Positions 45,403 to 52,790 of a stretch of DNA of 64,000 nt are shown piece by piece (position 1 is the first letter of the stretch; each line of letters starts with the position of its first letter). Position numbers and translations under genes: made by a program. Under the pieces are notes generated by a model, which was given only the letters and a program-made list of their open reading frames with translations, had not been told where the DNA came from and made no database searches. Location: NCBI RefSeq assembly GCF_027587205.1, contig NZ_JAPDOD010000031.1, forward strand, positions 1 through 64,000, read 5' to 3'. The DNA comes from Solirubrobacter ginsenosidimutans (lineage in GTDB: Bacteria; Actinomycetota; Thermoleophilia; Solirubrobacterales; Solirubrobacteraceae).

Positions 45403-48207
45403 TCAGGTGGTCCCGCGGGCGAGGTCCGTCCAGCGCTTGAGCGACGCGACGGCGTCGCGATCGCCGCGGATCGTGGGGCGATCCCCGAACACCGGCGCCT
45501 CGTCGCGCAGCATCCGCTCGAACGCGGCCTGGGACATCGTCACCGTGGCGTCGGCGCGCGTTCCCGCGTTGCGTTGCTCGACCCGCAGCGGACGGCCGTC
45601 GCGGGCGGTGATGTGCCATGCGTTCGGGGCGAACTCGACGATCTGCTGCGCGACCGTGAACGAGTGACCGCGGGTCCATTCCGGGTCGACGGCCAGTGGC
45701 AGCGCCCGGTAGACGAGCGCCGGCTCGAGCCGCGCACCCGCCTTCACCGCGTCCGCGAGTGAGAGCCGGGACTGCGCGAGGAGCAGCAGCTCGCGAGCTC
45801 GCTTGCGCTTGCCGGACACCTTCGCCTTGCGGTGGAAGCGCCCGATCTTCTCGCGCTCGCCGGCGAGGAGCTCGGCCAGCACGACCGGGTCGGCCGAGAG
45901 GTGAAACAGTGCCTGGCTGCGCGGACGCCGGCGTGACAGGCGCACGATCCGCGCCGACCCGTCCGCGGCGAACACCGCGAACGTCCCGACGCCGCGCACC
46001 GTCAAGTCGTACGTCAAGGAACCTTCGATCACTGCGCCTTGGGCGGGCAGCAGGCCGACGAGCAGCGCTCCGGCCGCGACGCTGTCCTCGCGGGCGAGCG
46101 CGAGAAGGGTGCGCCGCAGGCGAAGATCGTCGCCGGGCCCGACGAGCGCCTTGGAGGAGGTCGCGTCGGGCGAGTCCGCGCCGGTGGTCGGCCCGGGCGC
46201 GTCCGCGGTCGGGGCCTGCGAGTCGTCGGGCGGCGTCGTGTGGGCGGCGGCGCGCGTGGCAGTCTCGCCGGCGGTAGGCGCCCCGGCGGGATGCGCGGCC
46301 CGCAGTCCGGCGTCCGTGTCGTCGCGGGCGGTGGGCGCCCCGGCGGGATTCGCCGCCGAGGGGCCGGCGGCGGCCGCGTCGTCGCGGCCGGTCGTCTCGC
46401 CGGAGCCGGGATTCGCGGCCCGGAGTCCGGCGGCCGCGTCGTCGCCGGGGGCGGGATTCGCGGCGCGGAGCGCGGCGGCCGCGTCGTCGCGGCCGGTCGT
46501 CTCGCCGGGGGCGGGATTCGCGGCGCGGAGCGCGGCAGCGGCCGCGTCGAGGTTGGCGAGCAGCTGCGGGGACGTCTTCGGGGAGCGGCGGGCGGCGGCC
46601 TCCGCCTGTTCGGCGGCGAGGCGGCCGAGATCGATGCGACCGGGGGTCGGCCGCGGTGCGTCCAGCGCCTCGCGCAATGCCGCCGTCTCGGAGCGGGCTT
46701 GCGCGACCTCGCTGCGGACCTGCGCGAGCTCCGCCGCGCCCGTCGCCCTAGCGGCGACGAGCTCCGCGCGGGCGACCTCGAGCTCCGCCTGCGTGGCCTC
46801 CGCCCGGGTCTTGGCCGCCGCGAGTTCCGCGCGGGCGGTCGAGAGGGCGTCGGCGAGCGAGCCGACGCTCCCGCGGGTGACGGCGTGGGCGGCACGCTCC
46901 GCGCCGAGCTCGCCGGTGACGGCGGCGAGGGCAGAAGCGTCAGCCGCGCGAGCGGCGCGGGAAGCGCGAACGTCCGCGCGCGCGGCGGCCAGAGCCGTAA
47001 GGACCGCGTCGCGCGCGGAGCGCTCGCCGTCGCGGGCGCGGGCGATCGCGTCCGCGGCCTCGGCGAGCTCGCGCCGGAGGTCGTCGCGACGCTCCCGCCA
47101 GGCCGCCTCGGCCTCGCGTGTGGAATCGGCGTGCTGCGGCGGCGTCGTCCACGAGCCGGCGGTCGCCTGATCGGGGCTCGAGGCACCGCTTCGTGGTTCG
47201 CCCGGCCCCGTCGTGTCGGCGGGCGGGGACGCCGCTGCTGGATCGCCGGCTTCGGCGGGCGCGGTCGCGGTGCCCGCGGCCAGCGCCGCAGAGTCGCCGG
47301 GTCCGCCCGGCACCGTCGCGATGCCCGCGGCCAGCGCCGCAGAGTCGCCGGGTCCGCCCGGCACCGTCGCGATGCCCGCGGCCAGCGCCGCAGAGTCGCC
47401 GGGTCCGCCCGGCACCGTCGCGATGCCCGCGGCCAGCGCCGCAGAGTCGCCGGGTCCGCCCGGCACCGTCGCGATGCCCGCGGCCAGCGCCGCAGAGTCG
47501 CCGGGTCCGCCCGGCGCGGTCGCGGTGCCCGCGGCCAGCGCCGCAGAGTCGCCGGGTCCGCCCTGCGCGGTCGCCGGTGGCTCGCCGGCCGTCGCCGCGG
47601 ACTCGCCGGGTTCGCCCGGCGCGGTCGCGGCCAGATCGCCAGGCGCGCGCGCCGTGTCGAGGGCAGGTCCGGGCCCGGGTTCGCGTGGGCCAGTGGGCGC
47701 AGCCACGCCCGCCGGCGTCTGAGGGTCGCCGTGTCGGTTCGAGCCGACGGCCCGCGCGGCGCCGGCAGGATCGCCCGTGGAGGGCGCCGCGGTCGTGTCC
47801 GCTTCGCTCGGCGCCCGCGCGGCATCCCCTCGGCCTTCGAGCTCCTCGCGCACCCGCGGGGCGAGCTCGCCCCGCCAGCCGGTCTCAACCGGCGGCTCGC
47901 TGCGGGCGAAGCGCCGAGGCCGCAGCTCGATCACCTCGGCGTGTGGGCCGTGGGGCAAAGGCAAGGAGGCGCGGGTGCCGTCGGGCCACAGGAGCCAGGC
48001 GGCGCTCCAGTCGACGTCGGCCGGGATCGAGTACTCGGTCGAGGCCTGCGGGCGGGCGTCGATCCGCTGCTCTCCCCCGCCTGCCACGCGCAGGATCAGC
48101 GCGGGCGGAGCGGCGCTGGCCGGGTGGATGCGCAGGACCCGGGTGCCGCCGGGGCCCGGAAGCCATTCGACGTCGCCGGGCAATGCGGGTGAGGACGGCT
48201 CGGCCAT
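45403..48207 (-). CDS. Large repeat- and coiled-coil-rich protein with SCP-2-like C-terminal domain
   Basis: 934 residues. An N-terminal domain (1-100, beta-rich, ending GPHAEVIELRPRRF) is followed by an Ala/Pro/Gly linker containing six 17-residue repeats (about 211-312, GGPGDSAALAAGIATVP), a long Ala/Arg/Glu-rich coiled coil (about 365-520), a second Ala/Pro linker with repeats of AALRAANPAPG, and a C-terminal domain (about 700-934) with FHLSADPVVLAELLAGE and YRALPLAVDPEWTRGHSFTV, which resembles a sterol-carrier (SCP-2) fold. No signal peptide; likely cytoplasmic. Function unknown; a lipid- or nucleoid-associated scaffold is possible. Confidence 0.65.
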   Translation of the reverse strand: MAEPSSPALPGDVEWLPGPGGTRVLRIHPASAAPPALILRVAGGGEQRIDARPQASTEYSIPADVDWSAAWLLWPDGTRASLPLPHGPHAEVIELRPRRFARSEPPVETGWRGELAPRVREELEGRGDAARAPSEADTTAAPSTGDPAGAARAVGSNRHGDPQTPAGVAAPTGPREPGPGPALDTARAPGDLAATAPGEPGESAATAGEPPATAQGGPGDSAALAAGTATAPGGPGDSAALAAGIATVPGGPGDSAALAAGIATVPGGPGDSAALAAGIATVPGGPGDSAALAAGIATVPGGPGDSAALAAGTATAPAEAGDPAAASPPADTTGPGEPRSGASSPDQATAGSWTTPPQHADSTREAEAAWRERRDDLRRELAEAADAIARARDGERSARDAVLTALAAARADVRASRAARAADASALAAVTGELGAERAAHAVTRGSVGSLADALSTARAELAAAKTRAEATQAELEVARAELVAARATGAAELAQVRSEVAQARSETAALREALDAPRPTPGRIDLGRLAAEQAEAAARRSPKTSPQLLANLDAAAAALRAANPAPGETTGRDDAAAALRAANPAPGDDAAAGLRAANPGSGETTGRDDAAAAGPSAANPAGAPTARDDTDAGLRAAHPAGAPTAGETATRAAAHTTPPDDSQAPTADAPGPTTGADSPDATSSKALVGPGDDLRLRRTLLALAREDSVAAGALLVGLLPAQGAVIEGSLTYDLTVRGVGTFAVFAADGSARIVRLSRRRPRSQALFHLSADPVVLAELLAGEREKIGRFHRKAKVSGKRKRARELLLLAQSRLSLADAVKAGARLEPALVYRALPLAVDPEWTRGHSFTVAQQIVEFAPNAWHITARDGRPLRVEQRNAGTRADATVTMSQAAFERMLRDEAPVFGDRPTIRGDRDAVASLKRWTDLARGTT
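47272..47577 (-). repeat. Six tandem 51-bp repeats inside the large protein gene
   Basis: Units begin at 47272, 47323, 47374, 47425, 47476 and 47527; the first five differ in only a few bases and the sixth in its last third. Each encodes 17 residues. The near-identity at DNA level points to recent expansion. Confidence 0.9.
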
Positions 48208-48247
48208 ATTTGGCCCGCCATCCTCGCAGGCGGGTCGGATACGACGC

Positions 48248-48415
48248 TTACGCCTCGTCGGAACGAGCGCGCAAAACCGCGACGCCGACGGCCACGCCGA
48301 CCGCGACCGTCGCGCCCGCGAGCAGCGACTTCTGCACCGAGGTCGAGCCGTACTTCTTGCGCAGGAAGAGCTTCAACCCGAACCACACCGTACGGCCGAG
48401 CAGCGAATAGAACAT
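48248..48415 (-). CDS. Small membrane protein, 55 residues
   Basis: ATG 48413-48415 to TAA 48248-48250. Translation gives MFYSLLGRTVWFGLKLFLRK, a basic turn (KKYGSTSVQKS), a hydrophobic helix (LLAGATVAVGVAVGVAVLRA) and RSDEA. Residues 31-49 form one clear membrane span. It lies 40 nt upstream of the large coiled-coil gene on the same strand and may be transcribed with it. No known family; the codon use is like that of the neighbours. Confidence 0.6.
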   Translation of the reverse strand: MFYSLLGRTVWFGLKLFLRKKYGSTSVQKSLLAGATVAVGVAVGVAVLRARSDEA

Positions 48416-48444
48416 GCCCGAACCCTACCCGCAGCGACGCGACT

Positions 48445-48969
48445 TCAGTAACGGTGACGAGGTTGGCGCGCGACGGCGCGCTCGTAGCGGAAGCCCTCGC
48501 CGTCGTCGGCCTCTTCGTAGCCGACGTCCTCGGGGCTGTCCTCGGCGTCGCGGACGTCGCGGAGCCAGTGGGCGCCGGAGAGGTCGGTTCGCCCGGCCGC
48601 CTCGTCGAACAGCCGTGGCGTGTCCAGGTCCAGGATCTCGGCGGAGCGGCGGTGCAGCGCGGGAACCGCGAGCGCCTCGCGCGGGTCTCCCTCCTGCGCC
48701 AGCGACGCGGCGATCAGGCCTTGCACGATCGGTTGCGCGCTCTCCATCCGGACGGCCAGCGCGGCCATGCGCTCGCTGAAGACGAGCAGCAGTCCGGCGC
48801 GGACGCCGTCGACCGCCTCGCGGAAGACGGCCTGGCGGCCCGGGGACGACTCGCTGAAGGCACGGACGACGCGCGCGACGCGTTCGTCGTCCGGGCACGG
48901 AATCCGGCTGCGGTAGTAGCCCTCGCCCGGCGGCATGTCCAACATTCCCAGGAGCTCGCGGAGATCCAT
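48445..48969 (-). CDS. Conserved-looking hypothetical protein
   Basis: 174 residues, acidic, no membrane span or signal. Mostly helical (PDDERVARVVRAFSESSPGR, MAALAVRMESAQPIVQGLIAASLA) with a charged C-terminus. No family recognised. It is divergent from the HMG-CoA-lyase family gene (16 nt apart), and upstream of the 55-residue gene on the same strand. Confidence 0.65.
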   Translation of the reverse strand: MDLRELLGMLDMPPGEGYYRSRIPCPDDERVARVVRAFSESSPGRQAVFREAVDGVRAGLLLVFSERMAALAVRMESAQPIVQGLIAASLAQEGDPREALAVPALHRRSAEILDLDTPRLFDEAAGRTDLSGAHWLRDVRDAEDSPEDVGYEEADDGEGFRYERAVARQPRHRY

Positions 48970-48985
48970 TCGAGGTGATCAGTCT

Positions 48986-49912
48986 ATGCACGCCGGGAAA
49001 CGGCGTGCGCAACCGGGTGTGCGGAACAATCCACAGGTGCAGATCAGCGTGTGCGACGTGGGGCCGCGCGACGGCCTCCAGAACGACAAGGTGACCCTCG
49101 AGCCGGGGGTGCGAGCGGAGCTGTGTACCCGCCTCGCCGCGGCCGGCCTCAAGCGCATCGAGGCCGCGAGCTTCGTCCATCCCAAGCTCGTGCCGCAGAT
49201 GGCGGGAGCGGAGGAGGTGTTCGCCGCGTTGCCCTCAGACGACGGCGTCGCCTACGCGAGCCTCGTCCTGAACCGGAAGGGGCTCGACCGGGCCGCGGCG
49301 ACCTCCACGACCGAGATCCACCTCGCCTACCCGGTCACGGACACGTTCGCGCAGCGCAACCAGAACACGACGGTCGAGGAGGCCGCGCGCACCGCCGAGG
49401 AGATCATCGGCGCGACCGACCTGAAGGTCACGGCGACGATCAGCGTCGCGTTCGGCTGCCCGTTCGAGGGCCACGTCGATCCGGGAATCGTGATCGAGCA
49501 CGCCCACCGGATGGCCGCGGCCGGAGCCGACGAGGTGATCCTCGCGGACACGATCGGCGTCGGCGTCCCGCGCCAGGTGCGCGAGCTCGTGCCGCGCGCG
49601 CTCGAGGGCGGCAAGCCGGTCGGCCTGCACATGCACAACACGCGCAACACGGGCTACGCGAACGCGATCGCCGGGCTCGAGCACGGCGCGACGATCTTCG
49701 ACGCGTCCGTCGGCGGCCTCGGCGGCTGTCCGTTCGCCCCACGCGCGACGGGCAACATCGCCACCGAGGACCTGATCTACCTGTTCGAGAACGAGGGCGT
49801 CACGACGGGGATCGACCTCGACGCGCTGATCGCGGTCGCGGAGTGGCTGGGCGGCGTGATGGGCCGCTCACTCCCTGGGCTGGTCCAGCGGGCGGGAAAC
49901 TTCGCGCTTTAG
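48986..49912 (+). CDS. Hydroxymethylglutaryl-CoA lyase family protein
   Basis: 308 residues. CDVGPRDGLQND, EAASFVHPKLVPQM, LHMHNTRNTGYAN and GGLGGCPFAPRATGN (catalytic Cys) are the HMG-CoA lyase (MvaB/YngG) marks. It cleaves HMG-CoA or a similar 3-hydroxy-3-methylacyl-CoA to acetyl-CoA and a keto product, as in leucine breakdown. ATG 48986 is chosen because GAGGTGATC precedes it; GTG starts 33 or 51 nt further in are alternatives that fit the family's usual N-terminus better. Its stop lies inside an opposite AraC fragment (45-nt overlap). Confidence 0.82.
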   Translation: MHAGKRRAQPGVRNNPQVQISVCDVGPRDGLQNDKVTLEPGVRAELCTRLAAAGLKRIEAASFVHPKLVPQMAGAEEVFAALPSDDGVAYASLVLNRKGLDRAAATSTTEIHLAYPVTDTFAQRNQNTTVEEAARTAEEIIGATDLKVTATISVAFGCPFEGHVDPGIVIEHAHRMAAAGADEVILADTIGVGVPRQVRELVPRALEGGKPVGLHMHNTRNTGYANAIAGLEHGATIFDASVGGLGGCPFAPRATGNIATEDLIYLFENEGVTTGIDLDALIAVAEWLGGVMGRSLPGLVQRAGNFAL

Positions 49913-50062
49913 CGCCGACGGCGTGAGGCCGAGCAGGGCGCGCATCTCGCGGGTGAGGTGGGCGTGGTCGGCGAAGCCCGCGTCGGCGGCGAGGCGGGCG
50001 AGGTCCTGCTCGCCGCCGGACAGGCGCTCGAGTGCGGCGCGGACGCGCAGCAGGCGCCGGTG
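49868..50062 (-). pseudogene. C-terminal fragment of an AraC-family regulator
   Basis: The minus-strand frame ending at 49868 reads HRRLLRVRAALERLSGGEQD then LARLAADAGFADHAHLTREM and ALLGLTPSALKREV, the second helix-turn-helix of an AraC domain. Upstream of residue His at 50062 the likeness stops abruptly: the rest of the regulator (sensor domain and first helix) is missing and the frame turns into random Arg-rich sequence. It is therefore a remnant of about 64 residues. Confidence 0.7.
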
Positions 50063-50211
50063 CGATCGCGACGCTCGGGTCGCTCTACGTGGCGAGCGGG
50101 CTGACCGCCACGGCGATCGGGATCGCCGCGGTCTGTACGTGCGCGGCGATGGCGGCCGCTCCACTGCGCCGGACGGCGCCGCTCGTGCGGCCGGCCGAAG
50201 CGCCGCGATGA
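50062..50211 (+). pseudogene. C-terminal fragment of an MFS-like membrane protein, followed by a short start of another gene
   Basis: From 50062 the plus strand encodes AIATLGSLYVASGLTATAIG, a hydrophobic segment, then MAAAPLRRTAPLVRPAEAPR and TGA (50209-50211): the last membrane helix and tail of a transporter. No start or earlier helices exist. An ATG at 50208 overlaps the stop (ATGA) and opens MTTIGETRYVRAAGPG, which fades out by about 50256 into the palindromic element. So this looks like the relic of a two-gene operon cut at both ends. Confidence 0.6.
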
Positions 50212-50266
50212 CGACGATCGGGGAGACGCGGTACGTGCGTGCGGCCGGCCCGGGGTGCGCGTGGCG

Positions 50267-50311
50267 CGAGCGTCGAGTTTCTCGCGTACAACTCGAGAAA
50301 GTCGACGCTCG
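50267..50311. repeat. Palindromic dispersed element, copy 2
   Basis: 18-nt left arm (50267-50284), 9-nt loop, 18-nt right arm (50294-50311); 17 of 18 positions pair. It abuts the stop codon (50312-50314) of the cysteine hydrolase gene. The right arm (CGAGAAAGTCGACGCTCG) shares its last 13 bases with copy 1 at 45349-45393, and the 18-9-18 design is the same. Confidence 0.8.
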
Positions 50312-50905
50312 TCACGGCTCGAGGGCGGCGATCACCTCCTCGACGCCGAGCACGTCCCCGTAGCGGCCGTCGATGTCCGACAGCGCCTGCTCGTGCGCCC
50401 GCCCCGAGCGGTCGCCGACGCACTCGCGCGGCACGATCGGCGACAGGCCGTGCTGCATCGCGTCGACCACCGTCGCCCGCACGCAGCCCGAGGTGGACGC
50501 CCCGCAGACGATCAGCGTGTCGCGGCCCGCGAGCAGCGCCGCGAACGGCACGCCGAAGAAGGCCGACGCGTGCGCCTTGGCGATGATCGGCTCGTCGCGG
50601 CGGCGGCCGAGCCGCTCGTCGATCTCCACCCACCGCGTCCCGGGGCGCAGGACCTTCAGCGCCGGCACCTTGCGCAGGAAGACCGCGGCCGCCGCCTCAC
50701 CCACCTCGTCGTAGACGACCGTGGTGAAGAACACCGGCACACCCACCCGCCGCGCCACGCGCAACAACCCCGCGGTGCGAAGCAAGACGTCGTCGAGGTC
50801 GCACGCGAGCGGCGACGACGGGTCGGTGAACCCGAGCGACAGATCGACGGCGACGACCGCGGGGCGTTCCCCGAACCCCGCGGCGCCGCCGAAGCGCTCA
50901 GCCAC
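50312..50905 (-). CDS. Isochorismatase-like cysteine hydrolase, probable N-carbamoylsarcosine amidase type
   Basis: 197 residues from GTG 50903-50905. Catalytic triad by family: Asp in VVAVDLSLGFTD, Lys in IIAKAHASAFFG and Cys in VCGASTSGCVRATVVDAM. The GASTSGCVRAT block matches carbamoylsarcosine amidase more than isochorismatase. Such enzymes hydrolyse N-carbamoyl amino acids to the amino acid, CO2 and ammonia. It overlaps hyuB by 8 nt and so belongs to the hydantoinase-like operon; together they could open a (methyl)hydantoin and hydrolyse the product. Confidence 0.8.
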   Translation of the reverse strand: MAERFGGAAGFGERPAVVAVDLSLGFTDPSSPLACDLDDVLLRTAGLLRVARRVGVPVFFTTVVYDEVGEAAAAVFLRKVPALKVLRPGTRWVEIDERLGRRRDEPIIAKAHASAFFGVPFAALLAGRDTLIVCGASTSGCVRATVVDAMQHGLSPIVPRECVGDRSGRAHEQALSDIDGRYGDVLGVEEVIAALEP

Positions 50906-52790
50906 CGCGGGCGCGCTCCAGCGCGGACTCGCGGCTCTCCAATGGCGACCAGCGCAGTGGTTTGGCCTGCACCGGGGCCGGGAGGCCGGTCTCCTCCTCG
51001 CAACGCGCGAGGACCTCCTCCAGCGGCGGCCCGAAGTCGAACGCCGGAGCGTCTCCACGCGCGGCCCTCTGCCGCGCCCGCTCGGCGTCCGTGGCCGCAG
51101 GGTCACCGAGAACGACGCCGTACGCGGACAACGCCTTCTCCGCCGACACGAGCCCGAACGCCACATCGCGCTCGACCGCCGCAACGGGCCGGTCGAGCCG
51201 GTCCTTCCACCCACCGCCGCCCGCGGTGCGGTAGATCAGCATGTCCCCGGGCGAGACCGCGACCTCGTCGCACTTCGCCGGCAGCACGACCTCCGTGCCG
51301 TCCACCCGCCGCAGGATCTTCGTGGAGCGCTCTCCCGGCTGGCCGCCCAGCACGCCCCACGGGCGCGTCAGCCAGCGGTCGTCGTGGATCGAGACGTGCC
51401 CCGGCTCCAGGTACACGTAGCGCTTCTCGACGCCGTTGCCACCGCGATGCAAGCCCGCGCCGCCGGAATCGGTGACCGTCGTGTACCCGTCGACCCGCAA
51501 GGGGTAATACGCCTCCAGGTACTCGGTCGGGATGTTCTCGAACAGCGGCCACCACGAGTGGCCGTCCATCCCGTCGCCGATCGGCCGGCCGGGAATCCCG
51601 CCGTAGAGGATCTCCATGGCGTAGAAGAACTCGCCCGACTCCTTCCAGCCCGAATAGAGCATGTAGGGCGAGGTGCCGTAGCCCGCCGCGGTGTTCAGCT
51701 CCGGCGCCTGCTTGGTCAAGGCGCCCCCGAGCACGTCGAACAGCCGCGCGAGCCCGTGCGTGCGGCAACCGAGCGCCGCCGGATGGCGCGGCGACAACAG
51801 GCAGCCCTCCGGCATCACGACGTGCAGCAGCGGATAGAAGCCGTCGTTGAACAGGATGTCGGGGTCGTTGACCATGATCAGGTAGACCCCGATGAACATC
51901 TTGAACATGCCCTCGGAGAGGTAGAAGTTGATCGGCCCGAGCGACTGCGGGTCGGTGCCGGACCAGTCGAACCAGGCCTCCTCCCCCTCGCGCCAGATCG
52001 TCAGCTGCATCTTGTACGGGCCGTTGCCGAGCCCGTCGTCGTCGATCCAGTCCTCGAAGGTCTGCGGCTCCTCCGGGATCGCGAGCTGGATCAGCTTGCG
52101 CATGGCTTCGTGGGTGCGATCGAGCAACGCCTGGAGCGTCGCCAGATAGACGTCCTTGCCGAAGCGCTCGCAGAGCCCCATCACCCGCCGCTCGCCCGCG
52201 TGACAGGCGGCGATGATCGCGAACAGGTCCGCCCGGTTCATCTCGGGCAGGCGGACGTTGTTGAGGATCAGCCGCAGGACGTCCTCCTGCACCTCCCCGC
52301 GCTCGACGATCTTCAGCGGCGGGATGATGATCCCCTCCTCGAAGATGGTCGTGGCGCCGGTCGGCAAGGAACCCGGGAGCCGCCCACCCGCGTCCATCTG
52401 ATGGCCGAACTGCGACGACCACCCCACCAGTTCGTCCTCGAAGAAGATCGGGACGAGCACGAGCCAGTCGTTGGTGTGCGAGATCGACGCGCTGCACTTG
52501 TAGGGATCGGACGTGAGGATCACGTCGCCGGGATAGATGCCGCGATCCCAGTCGGCCATCATCTCGCTGATGTACGCCCCGAACTGGCCGACGACCATGC
52601 GGCCTTGGGGATCGGTGAGCATCGGGAACTCGTCGTGCTGCTCGCGGATGACGGGCGACATCGCGCTCCGGAACAGCACCGCGTCCATCTCGAAGCGCGC
52701 GTGGCGCAGCGCGTTCTCGATGATGTCCAGCGTGATCGGATCGACCTCGAGGTCGGGGATCTCGGCGATCTTGGGCAGCGCGGCCATCAC
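50898..52790 (-). CDS. hyuB: Hydantoinase B / oxoprolinase family protein
   Basis: 630 residues. Family blocks: DPITLDIIENALRHARFEMD, the GDVILTSDPYKC-type core, HTNDWLVLVPIFFEDELVGW, and DSGGAGLHRGGNGVEKRYVY with PWGVLGGQPGERS. The B subunit carries the amide-ring-opening step together with HyuA (N-methylhydantoinase, acetophenone carboxylase and 5-oxoprolinase are relatives). The C-terminus of about 60 residues is less conserved. Starts at GTG 52788-52790 overlapping the hyuA stop by 4 nt, or at ATG 52785-52787 (overlap 1 nt). Confidence 0.9.
   Translation of the reverse strand: MMAALPKIAEIPDLEVDPITLDIIENALRHARFEMDAVLFRSAMSPVIREQHDEFPMLTDPQGRMVVGQFGAYISEMMADWDRGIYPGDVILTSDPYKCSASISHTNDWLVLVPIFFEDELVGWSSQFGHQMDAGGRLPGSLPTGATTIFEEGIIIPPLKIVERGEVQEDVLRLILNNVRLPEMNRADLFAIIAACHAGERRVMGLCERFGKDVYLATLQALLDRTHEAMRKLIQLAIPEEPQTFEDWIDDDGLGNGPYKMQLTIWREGEEAWFDWSGTDPQSLGPINFYLSEGMFKMFIGVYLIMVNDPDILFNDGFYPLLHVVMPEGCLLSPRHPAALGCRTHGLARLFDVLGGALTKQAPELNTAAGYGTSPYMLYSGWKESGEFFYAMEILYGGIPGRPIGDGMDGHSWWPLFENIPTEYLEAYYPLRVDGYTTVTDSGGAGLHRGGNGVEKRYVYLEPGHVSIHDDRWLTRPWGVLGGQPGERSTKILRRVDGTEVVLPAKCDEVAVSPGDMLIYRTAGGGGWKDRLDRPVAAVERDVAFGLVSAEKALSAYGVVLGDPAATDAERARQRAARGDAPAFDFGPPLEEVLARCEEETGLPAPVQAKPLRWSPLESRESALERARGG

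Noticed and set aside
47272..47577. Possible CRISPR array (regular 51-nt period)
   Set aside because: The units are contiguous with no unique spacers and code for 17-residue repeats, so this is a tandem protein repeat.
46039..48192. 717-residue plus-strand open frame over the 934-residue gene
   Set aside because: Composition is that of antisense shadow. The minus frame has a coiled coil and a folded C-terminal domain; the 51-bp repeat is in register in both, so repeats alone do not decide.
49923..50363. 146-residue plus-strand frame
   Set aside because: Most of it is antisense to the AraC fragment or out of frame with the transporter fragment. Only the part from ATG 50208 may be a true gene start, and it is cut short.
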